Below are positions 34,482-42,912 of a DNA stretch of 64,000 bases, piece after piece. The notes under the pieces are model-generated. The model worked only from the letters and a program-made list of their open reading frames with translations. It did no database searches and had not been told where the DNA came from. The position numbers and the translations under genes were made by a program. Position 1 is the stretch's first letter. Each line of letters begins with the position of its first letter. The stretch comes from CAIKLP01 sp965279595 (GTDB lineage Bacteria; Bacteroidota; Bacteroidia; Sphingobacteriales; Sphingobacteriaceae): positions 2,764,450-2,828,449 of the forward strand of contig OZ257246.1 of assembly GCA_965279595.1 (NCBI GenBank). The letters are read 5' to 3'.

Positions 34482-35375
34482 ATGCTATTGAACAAACCCA
34501 TACCTGCATCCTACATCATCAACAAGGTGAAAGTTAATTTGGTTTATGTGTTGATTGTTTCTTTGCTGGTATTGTACATTACGGATAAGTTTAAAGAATT
34601 GCTGCCAGAAATGCCTTTGACCATACCTGCATTTATAGGTACCGCCATCTCCATCTTATTATCCTTTAAATTAAGTCAATCGTATGATAGATGGTGGGAA
34701 GCCAGAAAAATATGGGGAGCCATTGTCAATGATTCTCGAAGTTTGGTTTTACAATTACAAACATTGATTGCCAAAGGAAATAATGAAATAGTTAAGAAAA
34801 TAGCTTTTCGTCAAATTGCTTGGTGTTATGCATTAGGACAAGGTTTGCGCGGATTGAATCCCACAGAAAATTTAGAAAATTTAATTTCAAAGGAAGATTT
34901 AGAAGAAATAAAAAACCATCAGAACAAACCATTAGCCCTATTGCAATTACATACAAAAGATATGAAAGAACTTAGGGAAAATAATCAAATAGAACTTTTA
35001 TCTGCCTTGCAAATAGATAATACTTTGGTGAGATTATGTGATGCACAAGGTAAATGTGAACGCATCAAATCAACCGTTTTCCCGGTAACTTATCGCTTGT
35101 TTTTACATTGTATCATTTATTTATTTGTGGTTACCCTTTCCATTTCTTTAAAAGATGTAGGAGGAATATTTGAAATCCCCTTATTGCTTTTAATTTCAGC
35201 TGCTTTCTTTTTATTAGAAAGATCGGCTACACACATGCAAGACCCATTTGAAAACAAACCAACGGATACAGCGGTTACAGCAATTGCTAGAACCATTGAA
35301 ATTAACATTAAACAACTTTTAAAAGAAAAGGAAATTCCAAATCCACATCAAGCAGAAAAATACTTTTTATCATAA
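34482..35375 (+). CDS. bestrophin-family anion channel (RFP-TM)
   Basis: A 297-residue bestrophin homologue. The N-terminal region has helices at about 18-37 and 44-63, then the family motif SYDRWWEARKIWG (about 68-80); helices near 205-250 and ERSATHMQDPFENKPTDTA, the conserved region corresponding to the eukaryotic cytosolic acidic cluster. Bestrophins are pentameric chloride/bicarbonate channels, though a Klebsiella homologue conducts cations. The beta-carbonic anhydrase 20 bases downstream favours bicarbonate here (inference). Confidence 0.88.
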   Translation: MLLNKPIPASYIINKVKVNLVYVLIVSLLVLYITDKFKELLPEMPLTIPAFIGTAISILLSFKLSQSYDRWWEARKIWGAIVNDSRSLVLQLQTLIAKGNNEIVKKIAFRQIAWCYALGQGLRGLNPTENLENLISKEDLEEIKNHQNKPLALLQLHTKDMKELRENNQIELLSALQIDNTLVRLCDAQGKCERIKSTVFPVTYRLFLHCIIYLFVVTLSISLKDVGGIFEIPLLLLISAAFFLLERSATHMQDPFENKPTDTAVTAIARTIEINIKQLLKEKEIPNPHQAEKYFLS

Positions 35376-35394
35376 ACATCAAAAAAAATAAAAA

Positions 35395-36033
35395 ATGAAA
35401 ACATTAACCAAAGAAATGCAGAATGCCATCACACCAAGCATGGCATTAGAATTATTGAAAGATGGGAACAAAAGATTTGTGAACAATCTGAAAGTAAACC
35501 GCAATCTTTTACAACAAGCCAATGAAACATCAGATGGTCAACACCCTTTTGCTTTAATTCTAAGTTGTATTGATAGCAGAACTTCTGCTGAACTTATTTT
35601 CGATCAAGGATTGGGAGATGTATTTAGTGTTCGTATTGCTGGTAATATCATCAATGAAGATATTTTAGGTAGTATGGAATTTGGATGTAAAGTGGCAGGT
35701 TCAAAAATTATTGTAGTGTTAGGACATACCAAATGCGGTGCAGTAAAAGGAGCTTGTGACCATGTTGAGATGGGCAATTTAACTGCTTTACTTTCTAAAA
35801 TCAGACCAGCAGTTGATGATGAAACCACTACTATAGAAAATCGCAATTCAAGCAATTCAGTATTCGTAGAAAACGTTGCTGCCATCAACGTAAAAAGAAC
35901 CGTAGCATCCATCATGCAACGCAGTCCGATTTTAAAAGAAATGATTGAAAAAGGTGAAATTGGAATTGTGGGTGGGACGCATGATATTAGTACGGGGGAA
36001 GTTACTTTTTACGCTGATACGATGAACATTTAA
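35395..36033 (+). CDS. beta-class carbonic anhydrase
   Basis: A 212-residue beta-CA interconverting CO2 and bicarbonate. The zinc ligands are Cys58, His111 and Cys114 (SCIDSR and GHTKCGA), with the Asp60-Arg62 dyad. No signal peptide, so cytoplasmic. It forms an operon with the bestrophin gene under the TetR-controlled promoter. Confidence 0.93.
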   Translation: MKTLTKEMQNAITPSMALELLKDGNKRFVNNLKVNRNLLQQANETSDGQHPFALILSCIDSRTSAELIFDQGLGDVFSVRIAGNIINEDILGSMEFGCKVAGSKIIVVLGHTKCGAVKGACDHVEMGNLTALLSKIRPAVDDETTTIENRNSSNSVFVENVAAINVKRTVASIMQRSPILKEMIEKGEIGIVGGTHDISTGEVTFYADTMNI

Positions 36034-36044
36034 ACATTTATACA

Positions 36045-36413
36045 TTTAAAAATTTAAACATTTAAAAATTATGAATTTTAAATTTTAAATTTTGAATGTC
36101 AATTAGAATAATTGTGAATTTTTAAATTAGAACTAAGCAATTAGCGATTGTGCTAGTTTAATAAATGTATGCCATAAGCATAATTCAAAATTTAAAATTT
36201 AAAATTTTTATCAATAGTAAATTTTTAAACTAGCACTAAGTTAATAGCAATTGTGCTAGTTTAATATTTGCCAGCCAAAAGCATAATTTAAAATTTAAAA
36301 TTTAAAATTTTTATCAATAGTACATTTTCAAACTACCACTAAACTAATAGCATTTGTTCTAGTTTAATATTTACGTGCCAAAAGCTTAATTCAAAATTTA
36401 AAATTTAAAATTA
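36045..36413 (+). repeat. family A element with three ~103-bp tandem units
   Basis: A left arm (AATTATGAATTTTAAATTTT, about 36066) is followed by three direct units of 102-103 bases. Each holds CTAG flanked by GTG/TTT (GTGCTAGTTTAAT at 36152 and 36255, TTCTAGTTTAAT at 36358) and ends in the arm AATTCAAAATTTAAAATTT. It follows the carbonic anhydrase gene and is the second case, after 13131, of family A sequence in tandem. Confidence 0.8.
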
Positions 36414-36517
36414 TTTTCCCCAATCAACATAAATTTCCCACAACAACAACAATCCCCACCCAAAAAACACTTTTTCCAATGTCACGCCCCCCTCTTTCAT
36501 TTTACAATATATTTAAT

Positions 36518-36525
36518 TAGGTTTG
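36518..36525 (+). promoter_or_regulatory. permease promoter -7 element TAGGTTTG
   Basis: Perfect TAnnTTTG with TTTC at 36495-36498 at 19-base spacing; 27 nt before the ATG. Confidence 0.65.
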
Positions 36526-36551
36526 AATCTAGAACCCAATAGAAAGATTAT

Positions 36552-38006
36552 ATGAAGTATACCAAATCAATTGATCAGTTATTAAAAGAGGCGAGCCATA
36601 CTGGTGAAGGATCTTTGAAACGAACTTTAACTCGATTAAACTTAGTGACCTTAGGGATTGGTGCCATAATTGGTGCTGGTATTTTTGTGTTAACTGGCAA
36701 CGCTGCAGCTAATTATGCTGGACCAGCAGTAGTTTTATCATTCGTTTTAGCAGGAATTGCCTGTGCCTTTGCAGGTTTATGTTATGCTGAATTTGCTTCC
36801 ATGATTCCAATTTCAGGAAGTGCCTATACTTATGCTTATGCAACCTTAGGTGAATTCATCGCTTGGATTATTGGTTGGGATTTAATTTTAGAATATTTGT
36901 TTGGAGCTGCAACAGTAGCAGTGGGATGGTCAGGATATGTAACGAGTTTATTAAAAGACTTTGGACTCCATTTGCCCGCCGCACTCTCTAACTCGCCATA
37001 TGTTTACGACCCCACAACCCATGATTTACATGCATCAGGTGCATTTTTAAATATGCCTGCAATGTTTATCATTGCAGTGATGACGGTTTTATTAGTGGTG
37101 GGTATTAAAGAATCTGCCAACTTCAATAACGTTATTGTGATTTTGAAAGTGGCAGTTATCTTATTATTTATCGGTTTCGGTATTTCCTACATCATTCCAA
37201 GTAACTATGATAACTTCATTCCAGAAAACACAGGTACATTTGGTCAGTTTGGTTGGAGTGGAATATCTAGAGCTGCTGGTGTTATTTTCTTTGCCTATAT
37301 AGGTTTTGATGCGGTATCTACTGCAGCGCAAGAAGCTATTAATCCACAGAAAGACATGCCTTGGGGTATCTTAGGTTCCTTAGTAATTTGTACCGTAATT
37401 TATATCTTGATGGGCTTTGTGATGACAGGTATAGTTCATTACAGTAAATTAAATGATCCAGCTCCAGTAGCAGTTGCTATCAATGCAGCAGGCGATGGCT
37501 TAGCTTGGTTACGTTATCCTATCAAATTTGGTGCAATTGCAGGCTTAAGTTCAGTGATCTTAGTCATGTTAATGGGTCAGCCTAGAATTTTCTTTGCGAT
37601 GTCTAAAGACGGCTTATTACCTAAATCATTTGGCAAGACTCATAAAAAATTCCAAACTCCATATATCACTACCATCATCACTGGTGCAGTTGCTATGTTA
37701 GTGGCTGGAATTTTCCCAATTGGCTTATTAGGTGAATTAGTATCTATCGGAACCTTATTGGCATTCGTAATTGTTTGTGCTGGTATTTTAATTTTACGTT
37801 ATACCAATCCAGAAATTCCTAGACCATTTAAAACTCCATTATTCCCAGTAGTTCCAATTTTAGGTATCCTTACTTCATTAGGTGTAATGTTAACCTTACC
37901 AGGCGATACTTGGATTCGTTTAATTGTATGGATGGGTATTGGTATTTTGATTTACTTCTTATATAGCAGAAATCACAGTAAAATCCGCAACCCAGATAAA
38001 CAATAA
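36552..38006 (+). CDS. APC-superfamily amino acid permease (cationic amino acid transporter-like)
   Basis: A 484-residue inner-membrane transporter of about 12-14 helices. GIGAIIGAGIFVLTG (about 36-50) in helix 1 is the substrate-binding glycine motif, GSAYTYAYATLGEFIAWIIGWDLILEY (about 93-119; helix 3) and FFAYIGFDAVSTAAQE (about 241-256; helix 6) are those of CAT-type permeases. The substrate, probably a cationic or neutral amino acid, cannot be fixed. Monocistronic with its own promoter and terminator. Confidence 0.9.
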   Translation: MKYTKSIDQLLKEASHTGEGSLKRTLTRLNLVTLGIGAIIGAGIFVLTGNAAANYAGPAVVLSFVLAGIACAFAGLCYAEFASMIPISGSAYTYAYATLGEFIAWIIGWDLILEYLFGAATVAVGWSGYVTSLLKDFGLHLPAALSNSPYVYDPTTHDLHASGAFLNMPAMFIIAVMTVLLVVGIKESANFNNVIVILKVAVILLFIGFGISYIIPSNYDNFIPENTGTFGQFGWSGISRAAGVIFFAYIGFDAVSTAAQEAINPQKDMPWGILGSLVICTVIYILMGFVMTGIVHYSKLNDPAPVAVAINAAGDGLAWLRYPIKFGAIAGLSSVILVMLMGQPRIFFAMSKDGLLPKSFGKTHKKFQTPYITTIITGAVAMLVAGIFPIGLLGELVSIGTLLAFVIVCAGILILRYTNPEIPRPFKTPLFPVVPILGILTSLGVMLTLPGDTWIRLIVWMGIGILIYFLYSRNHSKIRNPDKQ

Positions 38007-38022
38007 ATATTTGTAGCAAATT

Positions 38023-38062
38023 AGCCAGTATTTCCTTTACAAATGGAGATACTGGCTTTTTT
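38023..38062 (+). terminator. rho-independent terminator of the permease gene
   Basis: AGCCAGTATTTCC (38023-38035) pairs with GGAGATACTGGCT (38045-38057; one T-G pair), followed by a T run to 38062. Confidence 0.88.
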
Positions 38063-38145
38063 ATACTCCAATATTTTACATTTAATTACCCATCAATTAA
38101 AGATTAATTGATGGGTAAAAATGAATATTGTTAAATTGTGAATGG

Positions 38146-38153
38146 TATCTTTG
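38146..38153 (+). promoter_or_regulatory. marC promoter -7 element TATCTTTG
   Basis: Perfect TAnnTTTG, 23 nt before ATG 38176. It shows that the upstream part of the open frame (from 38128) is promoter, not coding. Confidence 0.7.
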
Positions 38154-38175
38154 CCATGAATTTAATGTAAATGCC

Positions 38176-38748
38176 ATGATGCACTTTTTCAACTATAAAG
38201 AAATCCTCTCCGTAACAATGATTCTTTTTGCCATCATTGATATCATTGGTGCCATTCCAGTTGTGATACAATTGCGTACCAAAGCAGGGCATATACAATC
38301 CGAAAAAGCTTCTATAGTTGCTTCCATTTTAATGATACTTTTTCTGTTCTTAGGTGAACAATTACTAGCCATCATTGGAGTAGATGTTAAATCATTTGCC
38401 ATAGCAGGATCACTAGTTATTTTCTTCATCGCCTTAGAAATGGTTCTAGGAGTAAATTTCTTTAAAGAAGAAATTCCTGATTCAGTTTCCATCGTACCCC
38501 TAGCCTTCCCTATCATTGCTGGCGCAGGCACCATGACCACCCTCCTTTCCCTAAAAAGTGAATACGAAACACAAAATATCATCATAGGCATTATCCTCAA
38601 TATGATATTCGTTTATTTCGTTCTCAAAAACACCAACCGCCTCGAAAAACTACTCGGCAAAACTGGGCTAAACATTTTGCGTAAAGCGTTTGGAATTATT
38701 CTACTTGCTATTGCTATTAAGTTGTTTAGACATAACACAGGACTTTAA
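38176..38748 (+). CDS. MarC-family integral membrane protein
   Basis: A 190-residue, six-helix MarC/UPF0056 protein; FAIIDIIGAIPVVIQL (helix 1), SFAIAGSLVIFFIALEMVLG and PLAFPIIAGAGTMTTLLSL are family motifs. Despite its name MarC is not shown to confer resistance; function is unknown. ATG 38179 is an equal alternative. Confidence 0.88.
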   Translation: MMHFFNYKEILSVTMILFAIIDIIGAIPVVIQLRTKAGHIQSEKASIVASILMILFLFLGEQLLAIIGVDVKSFAIAGSLVIFFIALEMVLGVNFFKEEIPDSVSIVPLAFPIIAGAGTMTTLLSLKSEYETQNIIIGIILNMIFVYFVLKNTNRLEKLLGKTGLNILRKAFGIILLAIAIKLFRHNTGL

Positions 38749-39278
38749 TTAGCTAATTTGAGAATTTGAATAATTAGCTAATGGTATCGTTGGTCACTGA
38801 ATTTGTTAAGTAAATACTTTTTTAAAAAAATGCAATTAATTTTAATTGGCTAGAAGTTCCTTCGCAATAACATATTAACACATTCCTAACTTAATTCTCC
38901 ATTTCCCTCATTCTAGGGTATATAGTATTCAAAATAGTAAAAGAGGATTTGATTTATAAATTTCCAATATTATTTAGGTAAATATTGATGCCTCTTTTAT
39001 TGAAAGTATAATGCGAGGGCTTGCCGCATTTTCTAACTTGTCCTATGTATAATTGAAATTTTTTAAACCATATTCTGCAAATTGCAGAATCAAATTTTGA
39101 AAAATTTGCAATAAAAACCAAGGCTTGCAAAACCTGCGGTCACCCCTCCCAGCCTACTAATGGGAACTTCTGTCTCTAAACCATTTGCAATCCTAAAAAT
39201 TATTTGCGATTTTGAGTGTTCAAGCTTCACAGTGTCAATCACTATTGCATACATTAATACCAAACAAAAACAGCAAGC
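38749..39278. other. 530-base gap with possible gene debris and a palindrome
   Basis: No supported gene. There is a perfect 17-base palindrome TTCTGCAA-A-TTGCAGAA (39073-39089), a short hairpin AATGCG...CGCATT (about 39010-39030), and a 50-codon minus-strand frame (39242-39090, containing FRIANGLETEVPISRLGG) with protein-like composition but no recognised family. Base composition is richer in GC around 39100-39180 than in the other gaps, consistent with remnants of an inserted element. Confidence 0.4.
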
Positions 39279-40172
39279 ATGAAAATTATAAATATCATAA
39301 TTGTATTTACAATGACATTTTTGACTGCCTGCAGTTTCAATAAAATGTATTTACATCCTACAAAAGTTCCTGCAAAAGTGAAAGTAATGACCATGGCCAC
39401 AGTCACTGATACTACCCTGGTTCATATAGGTTCAAATAACTTCCAACCTGTTTTTTTGAAAAATGCTAATGACACTATTCATTTTGACTATAGCATAGAA
39501 AGTGTGGTATTCCAAAGCTCCAATGGAAACAAATTGAATGGCTGGTTGCTTAAACCCAAAAATCAAATTCCAAACATCACCTTGCTTCATTTTCATGGCA
39601 ATGCAGGTTTTATCATGAGTCAATATCAAACCATAAAACCTTTGCTAAAATATGGTTTTCAAATTTTCGTATTTGACTATAGCGGTTTTGGTTTCTCAGA
39701 AGGAAAAGCAACTAGGAAAAATATATTAATTGATGCAAACTCCGCTTTGGATTATGTTAAAAGCAGAGCTGATTTAAAAAATAGCAAACTGTTGATATAC
39801 GGACATTCATTGGGTGGTCACCTTTCAGCCGTTGTTGCCGAACAAAGGCAAGCTGATATTGATGGATTGGTCATTGAAGGTGCATTCTCTTCTCACAGGG
39901 ATATAGCTGCACAAAAGGCTGGCATATTCGGACGAATATTGGTAAGTGAAAAATACAGTGCAACCCAATCCATCAGAAAATATAAAAAACCATTATTGGT
40001 GATTCACAGTTCCGAAGATGAAGTGATCCCCTTTAAAATGGGACAAAAAATATTTAAAAATGCTAACACAACAAAAGTATTTTATGAAATTAAAAAAGGT
40101 CATCTCAGTGGCCCCGAATTCTATGCAGATAGTATTGCTCAAAAAATTAGAAATATGATACCTGCCAACTAA
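39279..40172 (+). CDS. alpha/beta hydrolase lipoprotein (Bem46/YfhR-like)
   Basis: A 297-residue hydrolase with lipobox FLTAC (Cys18). LLHFHGNAG (about 102-110) is the oxyanion turn, FVFDYSGFGFSEGKA follows, the nucleophile elbow is GHSLGG (about 167-172), the acid is probably Asp in HSSEDEVIPF and the His lies in KKGHLSGPEF. This is the Bem46-like layout of membrane-attached serine hydrolases with unknown substrate. Confidence 0.87.
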   Translation: MKIINIIIVFTMTFLTACSFNKMYLHPTKVPAKVKVMTMATVTDTTLVHIGSNNFQPVFLKNANDTIHFDYSIESVVFQSSNGNKLNGWLLKPKNQIPNITLLHFHGNAGFIMSQYQTIKPLLKYGFQIFVFDYSGFGFSEGKATRKNILIDANSALDYVKSRADLKNSKLLIYGHSLGGHLSAVVAEQRQADIDGLVIEGAFSSHRDIAAQKAGIFGRILVSEKYSATQSIRKYKKPLLVIHSSEDEVIPFKMGQKIFKNANTTKVFYEIKKGHLSGPEFYADSIAQKIRNMIPAN

Positions 40173-40270
40173 TAATATGTTTAGTAAAAGCAAAAATCAT
40201 TTGATCAATTAAATTGTTTGGCAAAACAAAAATTACAAATACATAACAGAATAATTAAAAAATAAGAAAA

Positions 40271-40678
40271 ATGGCAAAACAAATTTTTATCAACTTAGCG
40301 GTTAAAGACCTACAAAAATCTATGGACTTTTATACTGCATTAGGCTTTAGCAATAACCCTCAATTTTCAGACGAATCAGGAAAGTGTATGGTTTGGAGCG
40401 AAAATATTTTTGTAATGATTTTGACGCATGAGAAGTTCGCAAACTTTGCAACTAAACCCATTGCAGACACAAAGTCTGCTATAGCAGGAATTTTCTCTCT
40501 ATCAACTGATAGCGTTGAAGAAGTAAATAAAATTGTAGCCAATGGGCTCAAAGCAGGTGGTACTGAACCTAATGAAATGCAAGATTATGGCTTTATGCAA
40601 CAAAGAAGCATTGAAGATTTTGACGGACACACTTGGGAAATTTTTTATATGGACATTTCTAAAATGCCGAAGGAATAA
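40271..40678 (+). CDS. VOC-family (glyoxalase/dioxygenase fold) protein
   Basis: A 135-residue VOC protein: KQIFINLAVKDLQKSMDFYTALGF begins the first beta-alpha-beta-beta-beta module and GFMQQRSIEDFDGHTWEIFYMD closes the second, with the metal-ligand-like His/Glu (HTWEIFY). Members of this PhnB/YaeR-like branch are often of unknown function. It begins a run of small same-strand genes. Confidence 0.85.
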   Translation: MAKQIFINLAVKDLQKSMDFYTALGFSNNPQFSDESGKCMVWSENIFVMILTHEKFANFATKPIADTKSAIAGIFSLSTDSVEEVNKIVANGLKAGGTEPNEMQDYGFMQQRSIEDFDGHTWEIFYMDISKMPKE

Positions 40679-40774
40679 ACATATATTAAAAGCGGAGAAT
40701 CAAAAGGAAAATGTTACTTATAAACTATTGCATTATAAATTAAAAATCATTTACCAAACTGATAAACAAATCAC

Positions 40775-41293
40775 ATGATCAAAATGCTCATCTCTTTCCT
40801 TTTGTTAGCCATTACTACTTATGGGCAAACTAGCAATAACTGGAAAACCTTAGACCAACCAAATTATATTATTCAATACCCATCTACTTGGGAGTTGAAT
40901 CAAAATGGGCAAATGGGAACAAGCTTTTTTCTTTTTTCAGCATTAGAATCTGATAAAGATAAATTTAAAGAAAATATCAATCTAATCATACAAGATTTAA
41001 GTGGTCTTCAAATTGACCTTAATAAATATATCGAGATAACAGAAGGGCAAATTAAAACAATAGTGACAAATTCTAATTTGATTGAAAGTAAAAGAATGAG
41101 CAATGGCAATGCTGAATTTCATAAAATAATTTATTCAGGGGATCAAGGAGTATTTCAATTAAAATTTGAACAATATTATTGGGTAGTAAATAACAAAGCA
41201 TTTGTACTTACCTTCACTAGCGAAAAAGATAAATATGCTAACTTTGTAGAAACAGCTGAAAAAATATTAAACTCTTTTGTTTTGAAAAAATAA
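40775..41293 (+). CDS. secreted PsbP/DcrB-like protein
   Basis: A 172-residue protein with a signal peptide (ending TTYGQ) and a single alpha/beta domain of PsbP/DUF1795 type (WKTLDQPNYIIQYPSTWELN is the typical opening and ANFVETAEKILNSFVL the closing helix). Probably periplasmic; function unknown. It is 18 bases before the Crp-family gene. Confidence 0.72.
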   Translation: MIKMLISFLLLAITTYGQTSNNWKTLDQPNYIIQYPSTWELNQNGQMGTSFFLFSALESDKDKFKENINLIIQDLSGLQIDLNKYIEITEGQIKTIVTNSNLIESKRMSNGNAEFHKIIYSGDQGVFQLKFEQYYWVVNNKAFVLTFTSEKDKYANFVETAEKILNSFVLKK

Positions 41294-41311
41294 TCAGCAC
41301 CCAAAAACCCA

Positions 41312-41911
41312 ATGACTGAATTAAAAATACAAGATAGAAACCTGTTTTTAGAAGAGCTTCAGAAAAGAGTGGCTATACCAGAAGGTCAATTTGAAGATTT
41401 TTTGGAGCTGTGGGAATTCAAAAAATTTAAACGAAATGCATTTATTTTGAATGCAGATGAAATTCCAAAATTCTCCATCTTTGTTTTAAAAGGTTGTTTG
41501 CGACAATACTTAATCAATGAAAAAGGTGAAGAATCCATCACCTATTTTGCTGAAGAAAGACACTTCATAGGCGATTTAACAGCCATCAGAAACAAAAGCA
41601 TTTCCAATTATTATTTTCAAGCAATTGAAGCATGTGAATTACTTACCATTAGTGCTACGAATTGGGAAAAAGCATTGATCCAATTTCCCTGGTGGACAGC
41701 CGCACATTTAGCAGGTTATCAAAAATGGGCGAATTTGTTACAACAACAAATTGCTGATATGCAAACCAAAACGGGCGAAGAAAGGTATTTAGATTTATTG
41801 AAAACAAAACCCAAATTATTTCAAAGGGTGCCTCAACATTATATCGCATCGTATTTAGGTTTAAGTGCAGAAACGCTAAGTCGTATTCGAAAAAAAATAT
41901 TCAACAGCTAA
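41312..41911 (+). CDS. Crp/Fnr-family transcriptional regulator
   Basis: A 199-residue regulator with a cNMP-binding beta-roll (about 25-115; FVLKGCLRQYLINEKGEESITYF) and a short C-terminal helix-turn-helix (about 165-195; VPQHYIASYLGLSAETLSRIRKKIF). Iron-sulphur cysteines of Fnr are absent. This branch is common in Bacteroidota next to small detoxification genes; ligand unknown. It may control the two small genes downstream. Confidence 0.88.
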   Translation: MTELKIQDRNLFLEELQKRVAIPEGQFEDFLELWEFKKFKRNAFILNADEIPKFSIFVLKGCLRQYLINEKGEESITYFAEERHFIGDLTAIRNKSISNYYFQAIEACELLTISATNWEKALIQFPWWTAAHLAGYQKWANLLQQQIADMQTKTGEERYLDLLKTKPKLFQRVPQHYIASYLGLSAETLSRIRKKIFNS

Positions 41912-41953
41912 ATTTCTTGACATTAGTCAACGTTTTGTGATTGCTTCTAGCAT

Positions 41954-41961
41954 TAGGTTTG
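41954..41961 (+). promoter_or_regulatory. promoter -7 element TAGGTTTG
   Basis: Perfect TAnnTTTG with TTTG at 41934-41937 (16-base spacing), 39 nt before the ATG at 42000. The pair of small genes has its own promoter just after the Crp-like gene. Confidence 0.6.
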
Positions 41962-41999
41962 TGCCATAGTTTATTTTACTAATCAATAAAAAACAAACA

Positions 42000-42275
42000 A
42001 TGGCCACAACAATTATCAATTCACAAAAAGTAGCAAACTTTGCTAAATGGAAGCAAGGTTTTGAAGCAGGTCAGGTTATGCGCGAGCAAGCTGGGATCAA
42101 AATTATTGGCATTTACCAATCGGTAGATGACGAAAATTCCATCACCGTTATTTCTGAAGTTCCAAACCCCGATATGGCAAGGGCCATATGGTCGGCACCT
42201 GCTATGAAAGAAGCAATGGAAAAAAGCGGAGTAATCTCCCTACCTGAAATCAAAATTTTAAATCAAACCTTTTAA
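42000..42275 (+). CDS. small ferredoxin-like-fold protein, paralogue of the next gene
   Basis: A 91-residue protein. FAKWKQGFEAGQVMREQAGIK and VISEVPNPDMARAIW match the neighbour's PTWKKSFDAGSPVRDKAGIK and VIEEAENAQVAHDF, so the two are tandem paralogues with a dimeric alpha-beta barrel (DUF3764/antibiotic monooxygenase-like) look. No signal peptide, so cytoplasmic. Function unknown. Confidence 0.65.
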   Translation: MATTIINSQKVANFAKWKQGFEAGQVMREQAGIKIIGIYQSVDDENSITVISEVPNPDMARAIWSAPAMKEAMEKSGVISLPEIKILNQTF

Positions 42276-42285
42276 TTTTAAAAAA

Positions 42286-42627
42286 ATGAAAAACACATGG
42301 ATAATCGCAACTTTACTATTAGTTGCTTTAACAAGCTCTGCATTTAGTGCCTCTAAAAATGGTAAAGTAATTATTGTCGTTTCTATTGAAGTAAATGATT
42401 ACCCTACTTGGAAAAAAAGTTTTGATGCAGGATCACCTGTTCGTGACAAAGCTGGTATAAAAGTGTTAAGTGTTTGCTCTTCTATAGAAAACCAAAATCA
42501 AGTAATGGTAATTGAAGAAGCAGAAAACGCCCAAGTAGCTCACGATTTTTTAGCATTGTTAAAATCAAAACAAAAAGAGGGTGAAATAAACAAGCTAATA
42601 ATTAAACTTTATGACAAAGCGGAATAA
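42286..42627 (+). CDS. secreted paralogue of the preceding gene
   Basis: A 113-residue protein with a signal peptide (MKNTWIIATLLLVALTSSAFSA) and the same fold as 42000-42275, giving a cytoplasmic/periplasmic pair ten bases apart. A strong terminator follows. Function unknown. Confidence 0.65.
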   Translation: MKNTWIIATLLLVALTSSAFSASKNGKVIIVVSIEVNDYPTWKKSFDAGSPVRDKAGIKVLSVCSSIENQNQVMVIEEAENAQVAHDFLALLKSKQKEGEINKLIIKLYDKAE

Positions 42628-42682
42628 TAAGTAGCAATAAGTTTTGCAAAAGCAACACGCTCAAACAATTCACTCACTTGGG

Positions 42683-42716
42683 GACTAACGCATTAATTAG
42701 CGTTAGTCTTTTTTTA
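42683..42716 (+). terminator. rho-independent terminator
   Basis: GACTAACGC (42683-42691) pairs perfectly with GCGTTAGTC (42700-42708) over an 8-nt loop, followed by seven T. Confidence 0.93.
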
Positions 42717-42858
42717 TTTGCACTTGCTAGCTATGTTCATTATTAGTAGGATAAAATCAGCTAAAAACTTCAAAATCAATTATTTCTAACAGCTTTAACA
42801 ATTCGCTTCGCAAAAAAAGACACACCAATTTCCCCATTTCCTTATTAAAAATTTCTTG

Positions 42859-42866
42859 TAAATTGC
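42859..42866 (+). promoter_or_regulatory. possible yebC -7 element TAAATTGC
   Basis: The TAnnTTGC variant, also seen before the TonB receptor and an ompH gene. It leaves a leader of about 40 nt made entirely of family B repeat words. Confidence 0.3.
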
Positions 42867-42871
42867 GACCC

Positions 42872-42911
42872 AATCAACACATTAACACATTATCCGATTA
42901 ACACATTAACC
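42872..42911 (-). repeat. family B octamer words, single arm in the yebC leader
   Basis: CAATCAACACATTAACACAT, TATCCGATTAACACATTAAC: five 8-nt words in G-free orientation ending two bases before the yebC ATG. No matching left arm is seen nearby. Confidence 0.65.
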
Positions 42912-42912
42912 A

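Noticed and set aside
39090..39242. 50-codon minus-strand frame as a gene
   Set aside because: GTG start without promoter, no recognised family and in a gap with debris; reported only as an observation.
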